A stretch of 64,000 nucleotides of DNA from JASLEW01 sp963732005 (GCA_963732005.1 CAVSXT010000005.1:1674001-1738000); one strand, 5' to 3'; numbered from the stretch's first letter, positions 16,314-25,201 are shown. Notes: a model not told the origin generated them from the sequence alone. Translations and numbers: made by a program.

Positions 16314-18203
16314 ATGGCAGGGCCATTGCACCCAAAGCCTGGCCAGGCTGGCGCAAGTGCGGCAGGAAGCGGCCGGCCGGAGAGCGAGGCGGACTTGGCA
16401 GACGGCAGGCGGCGGGCGCGCCGCGAGCGGCGCGAGCCGACGGCGAAGCGGCAAGGTGCCACGGCGAAGGGCGACACCGCGGACACCAAGGGCGTCGCGG
16501 GCACCAAGGGCGGCGCGGGCAACGAGGGCGCCGCGGGCAACGAGGGCGCCGCCAGGGAAACCGCGGGCAGGCTCCGGCGGCCGCTGGCGCTGGCGCGGGC
16601 GCCGATGGGGCGCCGCGAGCGGGTCGGGCTGGCGCTGGTCGCGCTGCTGATCGGGGTGCTGCTGCTGCTGACCTGGGGCTCGCGCCTGGGCGACGAGCCG
16701 CTGCGCCGCCAGCTCGAAGCCAGGATGAACCAGCAGCTGCATGGCTACACGGTGCGGATCGGCCATGCCCACGGCGGCCCGCTGCACCTGTCGCTGACTC
16801 TGCGCGACCTGGTGGTCCGCCAGCAGGCCCACCCCGAGCCGCCGCTCGCCACCATCCCCAGGCTGCGGCTGAGCGTGGAATGGCACCACCTGTTCACCCG
16901 GCACCTGGTGGGCGATGCGCTGTTCGACCACCCCCAGCTGCACCTCGACATGGAGCAGCTGCACGCCGAGAAGCTGAAGCAGTTGCGGCTCGGCGAGCGC
17001 GGCTGGCAGGCGGCGCTCGAGTCCATCTACCCGCTCAAGTTCAACACCATGCGGGTCAACGACGGCTCGCTGGTCTACGTCGACGGCGATCCGTCGCGCC
17101 CGCTCGAGATCACTCACTGGATGCTCAGCGCCACCAACATCCGCAACCTCGAGGCTCCCGACCACGTCTACCCGTCGCCGGTGCAGACCGAGGGCGACGT
17201 CTTCGGCACCGGCCACGCCGCGATCGAGGGCTCGGCGAACTTCCTGGGTGACCCCTTCCCCGGCGTCCACGCCCGCTACCGCATCGAGCGGGTGCCGCTC
17301 GACCGCCTGCAGCAGTTCGGCGCGCGCTCGAACTTCGAGCTGCATGGCGGCGTGCTGTCGTCCCACGGCGAGGTGGAGTATGCGCCGCGGGTCAAGCAGA
17401 TCGACGTCGCCGAGGTGCTGCTCGGCGGCGTGCGCCTCGACTACGTGCACACCGCCGCCACCGCCGCGGCCGAGCGCCAGCACGGCGAGGCCCTGGCCGC
17501 CGTGGCCAGGGAGGCCGAGGCGTCGCCGGTGGTGATGCGGCTGGACCGGCTGTACCTCACCGGCGGCCAGGTCGGCTACGTCAACCGGGCGACCGATCCG
17601 CCCTACCGGCTGTTCGTGGACCAGGCCAACCTCGAGGTCCTCAACATGTCCAACCGCATCGCCAGCCTGCGGGCGAAGGGGGCGGTGCTCCGGCTGCGCG
17701 GGCGCTTCATGGGCGGCGGCAGCGCCGCCGTCACCGCCACCTTCCGGCCGGGAGCGCCGGCCGCCGACCTGGGCGCCGAGGTGACGATCGAAGCGGCGCG
17801 GCTGACGGCCTTCAACGATCTGCTGCGCGCCTACCGGAAGCTCGACGTGGCGGGCGGCACCGCCTCGCTGTACTCACAGGTGGCGGTCAAGGACCGCCAG
17901 CTCAGCGGTTACGTCAAGGCGATCTTTTCCGGCGTCAAGGTCTACGGCGCGGGCCAGGACCGCGGCAAGCCGCTGGGGACCAGGCTGAAGGAGAAGGCGA
18001 TCGGTGGGCTGGCCGCGCTGCTCGAGAACCAGAGGAACGGCCAGCTCGCCACCCGCACCGAGATCACCGGCACGCTGGGAGCGCCGCGCGCCAACACCGC
18101 CGAGATCCTCGGCGGTTTGATCGGCAACGCTTTCCGCAAGGCCATCGTGCCGGGCTTCGACAACGCCGCCCGCGGCGGGCCGGGGAAACAAGGGAAGCGC
18201 TGA
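16314..18203 (+). CDS. AsmA/DUF748-like envelope protein
   Basis: 629 aa from ATG 16314. Residues 1-97 are low-complexity, charged and repeat-rich (AGNEGAAGNEGAA from 18-nt DNA units near 16520-16550). A single transmembrane helix follows at about 103-122 (VGLALVALLIGVLLLLTW), then a long strand-rich periplasmic region with DGSLVYVDGDPSRPLEITHWML, typical of AsmA-related DUF748 proteins thought to help move lipids or assemble the envelope. ATG 16605 is an alternative start just before the helix, giving 532 aa; composition does not decide. It begins 37 nt after the barrel-like gene, probably co-transcribed. Confidence 0.65.
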   Translation: MAGPLHPKPGQAGASAAGSGRPESEADLADGRRRARRERREPTAKRQGATAKGDTADTKGVAGTKGGAGNEGAAGNEGAARETAGRLRRPLALARAPMGRRERVGLALVALLIGVLLLLTWGSRLGDEPLRRQLEARMNQQLHGYTVRIGHAHGGPLHLSLTLRDLVVRQQAHPEPPLATIPRLRLSVEWHHLFTRHLVGDALFDHPQLHLDMEQLHAEKLKQLRLGERGWQAALESIYPLKFNTMRVNDGSLVYVDGDPSRPLEITHWMLSATNIRNLEAPDHVYPSPVQTEGDVFGTGHAAIEGSANFLGDPFPGVHARYRIERVPLDRLQQFGARSNFELHGGVLSSHGEVEYAPRVKQIDVAEVLLGGVRLDYVHTAATAAAERQHGEALAAVAREAEASPVVMRLDRLYLTGGQVGYVNRATDPPYRLFVDQANLEVLNMSNRIASLRAKGAVLRLRGRFMGGGSAAVTATFRPGAPAADLGAEVTIEAARLTAFNDLLRAYRKLDVAGGTASLYSQVAVKDRQLSGYVKAIFSGVKVYGAGQDRGKPLGTRLKEKAIGGLAALLENQRNGQLATRTEITGTLGAPRANTAEILGGLIGNAFRKAIVPGFDNAARGGPGKQGKR

Positions 18204-18219
18204 CCGCGGCTGGTTGCCG

Positions 18220-19758
18220 TCACCGGCTGGTGGCGGCGGCGGGAGCGTCACCGGCTGGTCGCGGCTGAGCCGTCGCCTGGATTCGCGGCGGGGCCGTCGC
18301 GTGGATTCGCGGCTGAGCCGTCGCTTGGATTCGCGGCTTAGCCGCGAGATCCTCGACGATCCTGGCGGCCATCCAGGCGCCGAGGAGCTGGCTGCCCTTG
18401 GCGCTGACGTGGCAGCACTGGTCGACGTAGAGCGGCTCCGCGATGCCGGCGAAGACCTGGCGCGCGTCGTGGAAGCTGACGCCGGCGGCCGCCAGCTCGC
18501 GGCCCGCCGCGGCGAGCAGCGGATAGCCCTTCTCGACGCTCGTCCGGTAGGGATGGTCAGGCTTGTAGGCGGTGCGGCGCTCCGCGGCGCTCATCGGCTT
18601 GGCGCCGGGATCGTACTGATTGGGTTGCAGGAAGTGGTAGTAGCGGATGCCGGCGCCGCCGCAGAGATGGGCCATCGCCAGGGAGCTGCGCCGCCATCCG
18701 GCCGCCAGAAAGGCGAAGAAGTCGTCATCGCCGCGATCGCCGCGATCGCCGCGATCGTCGCGCCGCGGACCGTGGCCCAGGAAGCGGCCGCGCCCGCCGG
18801 ATCCGGCTTGCTGCAGCGCCGCCTGCGCCTCGCCGAGCCTGGCTTCCAGGCCCTGGTCGAGCGCCTCCCAGAGGAGATTGGCGATGGCGCTGTAGCGCCA
18901 GGGGAGGTCCGAAAAGCCGCGCGCCAGGCGGACCCGGCGGTCTTCGAGCGCCACGATGGCGCCGACCAGGCGCAGCCGCGCGAGGTTCGGGACGCCCTCC
19001 ACCAGCGTGTTCCAGCCGCGGGGATAGAACGGGAAGACGCCGGCCGGGCGGTTTTCGCGGAACGGCAGGGCGACGTCGTTGAAGCCGTCGAGATTGATCA
19101 CCAGGTCGAGCTTGCGGCCGAGGGCGAGGAGATAGCTGAGAGCCATGAGCTGCTGCGGCTGCTTGTAGCCGCCGACGGCGAAGCAGCTCAGCACCAGGTG
19201 CTTGTTGCTGAATCCGGGGTACCTGGCGAGCCCGGCGAGCAGCGCGTCGCGCCCTTCGAAGCACAGCAGGAGGGCCACGGAGCCGCCGAACAGACCGACC
19301 TCGACCTCGTCCGGGCCGCCGGTGGCGGCGGGACCGGGCATGGCGTAGAAGCCGTCGTCGGTGATCTTCGGTGCCCCGGATGCGATGCGGCTGCGCCAGC
19401 CATTGATCTCCGGGTCGATCACGTAGCCGAGGTAGGGCTGGAGCACGATCTGGGTGCTCGCCGCCTCCGCGCGCACGGCGGCTGACGGCGAGGGCGGGGG
19501 AGGGGTGGCCGCGGTGGCGCTGCCGGCGCCGGCTGCCGCGGCCCCGCCGTCCCGCGCGGCGCTCACCAGGATGTCGTCCCGCGCGGCGGCGGCGGCCGCA
19601 CGTCCCTGCCCCAGCAAGGCCATCCCAAGCTGCGCCGCCAGCTCGACCGCCAGGAGTCCCGCCACGACCAGCGCCAAGCGTTTCCAGCCGCTGCCTCGAG
19701 ACCGCGAGCCTGCTGCCGCTCCGGCACCCGCTGGTTCGGTCACCTGCGGTGCGTCCAT
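18220..19758 (-). CDS. SGNH/GDSL-like membrane-anchored protein
   Basis: 512 aa. One signal-anchor helix at about 27-47; the rest is predicted extracytoplasmic. Three spaced motifs suggest an SGNH hydrolase fold: FGGSVA for the Ser block, INLDGFND for the Asn block, and DQCCHVSAKG for the C-terminal Asp/His block. Such proteins act on acetyl or acyl esters of surface glycans. A DRGDRGDRGD insertion (DNA near 18718-18755) and three octapeptide repeats (PRIQATAQ type) at the C-terminus are slippage-type expansions. ATG 19758 follows a TAAGGT hexamer by 10 nt. It converges with the DUF748-like gene, 16 nt apart. Confidence 0.65.
   Translation of the reverse strand: MDAPQVTEPAGAGAAAGSRSRGSGWKRLALVVAGLLAVELAAQLGMALLGQGRAAAAAARDDILVSAARDGGAAAAGAGSATAATPPPPSPSAAVRAEAASTQIVLQPYLGYVIDPEINGWRSRIASGAPKITDDGFYAMPGPAATGGPDEVEVGLFGGSVALLLCFEGRDALLAGLARYPGFSNKHLVLSCFAVGGYKQPQQLMALSYLLALGRKLDLVINLDGFNDVALPFRENRPAGVFPFYPRGWNTLVEGVPNLARLRLVGAIVALEDRRVRLARGFSDLPWRYSAIANLLWEALDQGLEARLGEAQAALQQAGSGGRGRFLGHGPRRDDRGDRGDRGDDDFFAFLAAGWRRSSLAMAHLCGGAGIRYYHFLQPNQYDPGAKPMSAAERRTAYKPDHPYRTSVEKGYPLLAAAGRELAAAGVSFHDARQVFAGIAEPLYVDQCCHVSAKGSQLLGAWMAARIVEDLAAKPRIQATAQPRIHATAPPRIQATAQPRPAGDAPAAATSR
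18269..18340 (-). repeat. Three tandem 24-bp in-frame units
   Basis: Three adjacent 24-nt units (18269-18292, 18293-18316, 18317-18340) differ at few positions and encode eight-residue repeats at the C-terminal end of the SGNH-like protein. The unit length keeps the frame. Confidence 0.85.
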
Positions 19759-19768
19759 GCGGCCAGCG

Positions 19769-19774
19769 ACCTTA
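19769..19774 (-). promoter_or_regulatory. -10-like TAAGGT before SGNH-like gene
   Basis: Minus-strand TAAGGT with exactly 10 nt to ATG 19758, the same spacing as at 2688 and 3644. No -35 match. Confidence 0.35.
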
Positions 19775-19850
19775 GCACAGGGGCCGAGGCCGGCCTCGTG
19801 AGCCGGGACGGCTGTCCCGGAAACGGCCCGCGGCGCGACTCTGATGCAGG

Positions 19851-21815
19851 GTGAGAGCGAGTGCCGAGGAGCGCCTGTACCGGCTGCCGGCGCCGCCGGG
19901 CGCGCGGCGAGCGGTGGGCTGGCAGATGGCCGCCATGCTGCTGCTGGGCGCCGCCGATGGTGGCTGGGTGGGGAGCGGCTTCATGGCCTGGAGGCTGGGC
20001 TACCCGGCGCGCCTGGGGCCGGCGTGGCTGGTGCGGCCGTCGTATCCCGACCGCTGGCTGCTGGCGGCGTCGCTGGCGGTGGCGGCGCTCGGCGTCTGGG
20101 CGATGCTCGGTGCCTGGGCGCCGGTCGGCGGCGCTGGGTGCCGGCGGGCGGTGACGCCGGCACTGGCGCCGGCGCTGGTACCGGTGGGCCTGGCGCTGCT
20201 GACCGCGGCGCTCGGGCCGCTGTATCGCCCGTGGCAGCTGGTCGAATGGCTCCACGCCTATGAGCGGCTGCCGCACCTGGCGGCGCTGGCGCGGACGGCG
20301 CTCGGGATCGGGGCCGGCGGCACGCTCGCCTGCTGGGCCGCGACCGGCGTCTACGGCGTGCTGCGCCTGAGCCGACTGCGGCGCGTCGGCGACCTCCACG
20401 GCTCGAGCCACTGGGCGTCGGCCCGAGAGGTGGCGGCGGCCGGCCTGCTCTCCGGCGGCCCCGGCGGCATCGTCATCGGCAGGCTGGGGCGGCACCCGCT
20501 GGTCGACCGCAAGGACCGGCACGCGCTGGTCTACGCGCCCTCGGGCACCGGCAAGTCGAGCTGCCTGGTGATCCCTACCCTGCTGCGCTGGCAGGGATCG
20601 CTGCTGGCCTTCGACATCAAGGGCGAGCTGTGGGCGAAGACGGCGGGGCATCGGTGCCGCCAGGGGCAGGTGACGATCCGCTTCGATCCGACGCTCGGGA
20701 CCGGCTCGGCGGCCTACAACCCGCTGCTGGCGATCCCGCGCTCGGCGGAGGACGTGGCCGCCGCGCAGGACGTGGCCGACATCCTGGTGAATCCCGAGGG
20801 CCGGGAGTCGACCGGCGGCGAGCGGTTCTTCGAGGACTCGGCGCGAGCGCTGCTGACCGGGGTGATCCTGCACGCCGTCTACAGCGAGCAGGAGCCCTCG
20901 CTGGGGAGCTGCCTGCGCCTGCTGAGCTCGCCCAAGCCCGCCGAGACCTGGGAGGCGATGCGGCAGGCGACGCACGATCCGGCGCTGCAGCGCGGCTGGA
21001 TGGATCCGAGCGGCGCGAGGTCCACGACCCATCCGACGGTGGCCAGCGCGGCGAGCCGGCTGCAGGGCATGGACCACCGGACGGCGACCGGCGTGGCGGC
21101 GACCGCGCAGTCGAAGCTGGCGCTGTTCGAGGACCCGCTGGTCTGCGCCAACACGGCGCGCTGCGACTTCCACGGCGAGGATCTGATCGCCGGCGCGGCG
21201 CCGGTGTCGGTCTACCTGACGGTGGCGCCGTCGGACCTGGACCGCATGCGGCCGCTGCTGCGCATCGTGCTCAACCAGATCACGCGGCAGCTGACCCGCG
21301 AGCTGCGGCCGGGCCGCCGGCCGGTGCTGTTGATGCTCGACGAGTTCACCGCGCTCGGCAGGCTCGATTTCATGCACCGCGGCATCGGCTTTTTTCGCGG
21401 CTACGGCGTGCGGGTCTTCCTGTCGATCCAATCGCTCGAGCAACTGTTCCAGATCTACGGCCAGCACCAGAGCATCGGCGCCAACTGCGGGGTGCAGATC
21501 GCCTACGGCGCCAACGACCTGGCCACCGCCAAGCTGCTCTCCGAGATGACCGGCCGGCGGACGGTCGAATACCGGCGCGAGAGTCGCAATCCCGGAATGC
21601 TCGGCGGCCGCAGGAGCGAGAGCGAGGCGGAGGCAGGCAGGCCGCTGCTGTCGCCGGACGAGGTGAGGCGGCTGCCCGAGGGCGAAGCGCTGATCTACGT
21701 GGCGGGCTGCGCCCCGATCCGCGGCCGGCGGGTGCCCTATTTCCGCGACCGCGAGCTGGCGCGCTGGGCGGCGATGGCGCCGCCGGCAGTGCCGGGAAAC
21801 GTGAAGCGGCCGTGA
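19851..21815 (+). CDS. VirD4/TraG-family conjugative coupling protein
   Basis: 654 aa. Three to four hydrophobic segments occupy residues about 20-180. The cytoplasmic ATPase has Walker A in YAPSGTGKSSCLVIP (about 228-242), LAFDIKGELWAKTAG as in VirD4/TraG, and Walker B in LLMLDEFTALG (Asp about 497). These proteins feed DNA-protein substrates into type IV secretion systems at the inner membrane. No relaxase or mating-pair genes lie nearby, so it is an orphan, perhaps the surviving piece of an integrative element. It heads an island with IS66 fragments and broken genes. GTG 19851 is the start; full length for the family. Confidence 0.88.
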   Translation: MRASAEERLYRLPAPPGARRAVGWQMAAMLLLGAADGGWVGSGFMAWRLGYPARLGPAWLVRPSYPDRWLLAASLAVAALGVWAMLGAWAPVGGAGCRRAVTPALAPALVPVGLALLTAALGPLYRPWQLVEWLHAYERLPHLAALARTALGIGAGGTLACWAATGVYGVLRLSRLRRVGDLHGSSHWASAREVAAAGLLSGGPGGIVIGRLGRHPLVDRKDRHALVYAPSGTGKSSCLVIPTLLRWQGSLLAFDIKGELWAKTAGHRCRQGQVTIRFDPTLGTGSAAYNPLLAIPRSAEDVAAAQDVADILVNPEGRESTGGERFFEDSARALLTGVILHAVYSEQEPSLGSCLRLLSSPKPAETWEAMRQATHDPALQRGWMDPSGARSTTHPTVASAASRLQGMDHRTATGVAATAQSKLALFEDPLVCANTARCDFHGEDLIAGAAPVSVYLTVAPSDLDRMRPLLRIVLNQITRQLTRELRPGRRPVLLMLDEFTALGRLDFMHRGIGFFRGYGVRVFLSIQSLEQLFQIYGQHQSIGANCGVQIAYGANDLATAKLLSEMTGRRTVEYRRESRNPGMLGGRRSESEAEAGRPLLSPDEVRRLPEGEALIYVAGCAPIRGRRVPYFRDRELARWAAMAPPAVPGNVKRP

Positions 21816-21907
21816 ACGGCGACGCCGGCGCAGCGGCGGCCGTAGGCGTCCCGGGGCACCCTGCGGCTCTCGATCCAGGTTTGGCGGGCCAGTGATTTTC
21901 TGTTTAA

Positions 21908-22095
21908 GAAGGCGACTGCCTAGCCACAATTGCCGCGAAGTACTATCGTCTGCAAGCTTGGAAGAGACCGGAGCGAACAAGCTCTTTGTGGGATCGAACC
22001 CCAACTTGATTAAACCGGGCCAGCTCTTGTTTATCCCTCCGCCGCAGTCGCCGCTAAATAAACCTTCGCCCGAGACTCAGAGGCAACGGCGGTAA
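21908..22095 (+). pseudogene. Frameshifted C-terminal LysM-domain remnant
   Basis: One frame from 21908 reads EGDCLATIAAKYYRLQAWKR, the first half of a LysM motif. Another frame from about 21960 reads ANKLFVGSNPNLIKPGQL and then LFIPPP, the second half. Together they make one LysM domain with a single frameshift near 21958-21968. LysM domains bind peptidoglycan and often end BON/LysM or secretion-associated proteins. The upstream part of the gene is missing. No start or ribosome site. Confidence 0.6.
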
Positions 22096-22390
22096 CTCTT
22101 AGAACGCTTTGGCACTGCCAGCTAAAGGTCCGGCGTCACGCCAGCACCGCACAGCACCTCCTTCTCGTCCACTCCGACTGGAGGCTCGGCACCGTCGTAC
22201 CGATAAACCAGGGTGGCCTGCCCCGAGGCACGGTGCGGGCCATCGTCCGCCATAGCGGATTGACCGAGGATGGGAACCAGCCTCTGAGGTTTCTGTAACC
22301 TTGTGCGCGACTGCCGTCGATACGCATCAACCGCGGCGGTCACTCGTTCATCAACGATCTTCACGAGCCGGCTATCGATACCCTTGAGGA
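22096..22390. other. Gap without recognisable gene
   Basis: 295 nt between the LysM and IS66 remnants. Short ORFs on the minus strand have no family features or ribosome sites. Base composition is less GC-rich than the core genes, as in the rest of the island. Confidence 0.5.
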
Positions 22391-22625
22391 GTTCGGAAGC
22401 ACTCGGAGAAGTTGGACCCTTGCCAGCTGGAGCTGGTCTTCGAGGCGATGCGCGACTTGGGGATCTCGCAGCAGCAGCTGGAGAAGTTGGAGAACGAGGT
22501 TGCGGCGCCGGCAAGCCGGCTGCAAGGTAGGCCCGTTCGTCGGCCGCTGCCCAAGGACCTGCCGCGCGAGGGCGTGGAGCACGCGTTGCCTGAGGCGGAG
22601 CGCTACTGTGGAGCGTGCGGCAAAG
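22391..22625 (+). mobile_element. IS66-family transposase N-terminal fragment
   Basis: The frame reads RKHSEKLDPCQLELVFEAM, then GRPVRRPLPKDLPREGVEH and LPEAERYCGACGKG: the region before and including the zinc-finger of IS66 TnpC. The match stops at CGKG (about 22625). No terminal inverted repeats found. A catalytic-core piece of the same family lies inverted at 23580-23702. Confidence 0.7.
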
Positions 22626-22884
22626 GTGCACGCACCCCCAGAGTTTCGTTGCCCCTTTGCCGTCTCATTTTGAGGACGCCCTGCCCCAGTCGGGCTACCC
22701 CGTAGTACCTCGGACCCCTATGGGCGGGCACTTTCGAAAAACAGCACCTTGCGGGTGGGTCAGTCTCGAACCGATGCGCCTAATGGCAGTTGCTGAGAGC
22801 AGGGTTGCCGGCCCATCAGCACTGATAGGATGTCCAAGATCTGCTGGCGGCTCGGGACCACAAGCTCCCGGAGGAGCCCAGGCC

Positions 22885-23178
22885 ATGACACGGGATGAAG
22901 TGCTCAGCTTTCTCTCCTTCCACCGGCAGGAGCTCATGGAGCGATTCGGTGTCTACTCGCTCGCATTATTTGGCTCTGTGGCGCGAGACGAAGCGGGGCC
23001 GGACAGCGACGTGGACATCCTGGTTGAGTTCCGTGAAACTCCGGGATTGTCAGAGTACATGAGTCTCAAGTTCTGGATCGAAGATCGGCTGGGGTGCCGC
23101 GTAGATCTCGTCATGGAGAAGGCGCTGAAGTCCTGGGCGCGGCCGTGGGTGGAGGCTGAGGCGATTCGTGTCGCGTAG
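22885..23178 (+). CDS. mntA: MntA nucleotidyltransferase antitoxin
   Basis: 97 aa. The minimal nucleotidyltransferase motif LFGSVARDEAGPDSDVDILVEF contains GSxAR and the paired Asp residues of the MNT fold. In MntA-HepT systems MntA silences the HepT RNase by adding AMP to a Tyr near the HepT active site. ATG 22885 follows GGAGG at 22871-22875. The stop overlaps the hepT start by 11 nt. Flanked by IS66 fragments on both sides. Its first 48 nt have a degenerate copy at 25449-25496. Confidence 0.92.
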   Translation: MTRDEVLSFLSFHRQELMERFGVYSLALFGSVARDEAGPDSDVDILVEFRETPGLSEYMSLKFWIEDRLGCRVDLVMEKALKSWARPWVEAEAIRVA

Positions 23179-23509
23179 CTGGGAACTCTTCTTGCAGGAC
23201 ATGCTGGAGGCAGCCCGGAAGATCATCCGCTATACCGGCAGCCGAAAGGTCGAGGACTTCGTTGCCGATGAAATGGCATACGACGCCACTTTGCGAAACT
23301 TGGAGGTCCTCGGCGAGGCGGCGAAAGCAATGCCAGAGGACATCCGGCAGCGCCATCCCGAAGTTGACTGGCGAGGGATCGCGGGTCTACGGGACATCCT
23401 GGCGCATGCTTACTTCACTCTTGACGACGCCACGCTCTGGAAGATCGTGCGCACCGACGTCGTTCAGTTGCTGAGCTTGCTGGAGCGAATTGAGAAGGAT
23501 CTGTCATGA
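23168..23509 (+). CDS. hepT: HepT-like RNase toxin
   Basis: 113 aa, all-helical HEPN family. The motif RDILAHAYFTLDDATLW fits R-X(4)-H-X-Y, with Arg and His for RNA cleavage and Tyr as the AMPylation target of MntA. Upstream VLGEAAKAMPEDIRQRHPEVDWRGI is typical of HepT, quoted here in part. Start is GTG 23168, overlapping mntA by 11 nt, so translation is coupled. Both genes look intact, unlike most of the island. Confidence 0.92.
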   Translation: MSRSWELFLQDMLEAARKIIRYTGSRKVEDFVADEMAYDATLRNLEVLGEAAKAMPEDIRQRHPEVDWRGIAGLRDILAHAYFTLDDATLWKIVRTDVVQLLSLLERIEKDLS

Positions 23510-23579
23510 TCGGACGTGACATGTCTCATGAACCTCGCATCCAGTCTGTCCGAGCTATTCTGAGCGCAAGGTGACGTCA

Positions 23580-23702
23580 TTAGGTCTGGCTCGCCGGTCG
23601 CCGGAGTACCGACCGGCATTTCCCGGCCCCCCGCCAGCCGGTTTCCTCCGGATAGACCACCGGTGCCGCACAAACACGGTCGATCAAGGTCTGGTAGGTC
23701 GG
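23580..23702 (-). mobile_element. IS66-family transposase catalytic fragment
   Basis: Minus-strand frame PTYQTLIDRVCAAPVVYP followed by EETGWRGAGK. The (D/E)ETGW motif is around a catalytic acidic residue of IS66 TnpC. The frame ends at a stop at 23580-23582, soon after the motif. This piece and the one at 22391 are in opposite orientations, so the element has been rearranged as well as truncated. Confidence 0.55.
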
Positions 23703-23782
23703 CCTCGATCTGACGCTGGTGCCTGGTCTTGAGATGGACCACCCGCCGCGGATGCACCCCTATGGCCAGGTCGCAAGAAGGG

Positions 23783-24729
23783 TCATGAGACCAACTCGAC
23801 CTGAAAATCGACATTCGATGCGAAGTCTTGCGGCTGCCGTGCGTGGACGGCGACAAACTCCTTGCAAACCGCCTCGATGGCAACGGCCGTAGGGTGCCGT
23901 CCATCGCTCTGCCACATTTCCATCCTGGGCTGGACGCCCCAGAAGTACTCATATGCGGGGAAGTAGTGAGTATTCTTGTCGGCGTTATCCAGCACCTCAT
24001 GTGCGGCGGCTAGAAGAGCCGCCTTCGATCGGCAATTGGCAGTCCGGATGTCAGTCTTCGTAAAGGTGGCCCTGAGAGGAATTGGCGAGATCGTGAACAC
24101 AATCGGAATTTGCCGACCCCGCTCTCGCCGGATCAGCGAGATAATCGAGCGCAGGTGAGATTTTATCTCCGAGACACGAAGGTTGCGGACGCGATGCAAT
24201 GATGGACTATATACCTCTGTCGGCGGCGACACATTCAAAGGGCACCAATCACCGGGCGCGACTTGCTGCTCCCAGACTTCCGACAGACCGAGGGTCACAA
24301 GCATGGCTGACGCAGAATAAAAGGCGCCTGCCGCGGCTCGGTCAATGCGGTCGCTAAGACCCGACATCTCCTCTGAGAATCGGCACTGACCAAGGGGCGG
24401 AGCGGATCGAGAAAGACTTCCGTGGCATTCTCGCGCTCCACCCAAATAATCCGCGGTCGTCTTGCCCCGGTAGCGCGGTAGAACTCATCCCTGATAGCCG
24501 CCGGGTTGTGGTGAAGGCCCCATCCTGGCTGCAGGACGTCGACTCCATGCAATGCGATCCAACGCGAGAAATTGTCGGCGAAGCAGCTTCCGATCGCCAG
24601 CAAACGTGTCTTGCGATCCAGCCAACGGACCGACGGCTCTTGTGAGCACGTGGGTCCCGGCACCGATTGCCACCAGATGGCTTTTGGCCGGCCTTGGCGA
24701 TTATTCATCTCCATCGTCTCCACCCGCAA
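23783..24729 (-). pseudogene. GSCFA-domain protein split by a frameshift
   Basis: The N-terminal frame (24729 down to about 24378) carries LLAIGSCFADNFSRWI, the GSCFA signature, and HHNPAAIRDEFYRAT. The C-terminal frame (about 24384 down to 23783) continues with LVTLGLSEVWE, FTISPIPLRATF and HYFPAYEYFWG, all GSCFA family features. The frames meet near 24374-24384, consistent with one indel. GSCFA proteins resemble SGNH hydrolases acting on surface glycans; substrate unknown. Less GC-rich than the core genes, probably acquired. The frameshift could be real decay or a base-calling error. Confidence 0.7.
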
Positions 24730-24882
24730 TCGATGTCTCGAGCGCTCGCTGCCCTGCGCTTCCGGATGACTACTATACTTTTAAAATACACCTTGGGTCG
24801 CTTCTTGTCGAGCCTTCCGGGACTTGCGCACGCCGTGCACTTCGCGGAGCCACGCAAGCATGCAGCCGTACCTGCACGCGCT

Positions 24883-24957
24883 TCAGTCGCAGCGCAGGGT
24901 GACCATCGGGTCGACGGCGGCGTTCGGAACCCTTTCGGCGACACCGACGTAGGGAAC
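24883..24957 (-). pseudogene. C-terminal tail of an FtsX/MacB-type permease
   Basis: The minus frame reads VPNAAVDPMVTLRCD then stop, matching the usual permease ending (PARRA-x-x-VDPMVALRYE). The intact permease at 46393 ends ATRVDPLVALRHE. About 25 codons are recognisable and no membrane helices remain. Confidence 0.4.
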
Positions 24958-24988
24958 GCTGCCCTCAAAATGAGTCACCAAAAGGGCA

Positions 24989-25021
24989 ACACTCCCCCCG
25001 GGGGCCCCCCCGGGGGGGTGT
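24989..25021. repeat. Long G/C palindrome (possible hairpin)
   Basis: A near-perfect inverted repeat made of runs of C and G, framed by ACACT and GTGT. It would form a very stable stem. No U-tract follows on either strand, so intrinsic termination is uncertain. Confidence 0.6.
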
Positions 25022-25052
25022 GCACCTGTTGTCACTTACCCTGCGCGGCCGG

Positions 25053-25127
25053 TTTTTCCGCCCCGACTACCCCCCGGAGCCCAAGACCCTGGGCGAGCAC
25101 CTCAAGAAGCAGACAATCGCGATGATG
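25053..25127 (+). pseudogene. N-terminal fragment of an XRE-like HTH protein
   Basis: The plus frame reads FRPDYPPEPKTLGEHLKK, a sequence typical of the segment just before the helix-turn-helix of XRE-family proteins (P-x-TLGEHL-(R/K)-(R/K)). The match ends where a 13-nt direct repeat begins (25121-25133 and 25135-25147). The helix-turn-helix itself is missing. Confidence 0.4.
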
Positions 25128-25147
25128 CTATGCCGATGATGCTATGC
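25121..25147 (+). repeat. 13-nt direct repeat upstream of RiPP gene
   Basis: GATGATGCTATGC occurs at 25121-25133 and again at 25135-25147, separated by one base. It sits where the XRE-like fragment ends and about 55 nt before the lanthipeptide-like gene. It could be a target duplication or an operator; the sequence alone does not decide. Confidence 0.6.
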
Positions 25148-25201
25148 TTCAGAGAAACGATAGTCGGCAACTATCAATCGAGCGAAAGGAGAAGAACTTC
25201 C

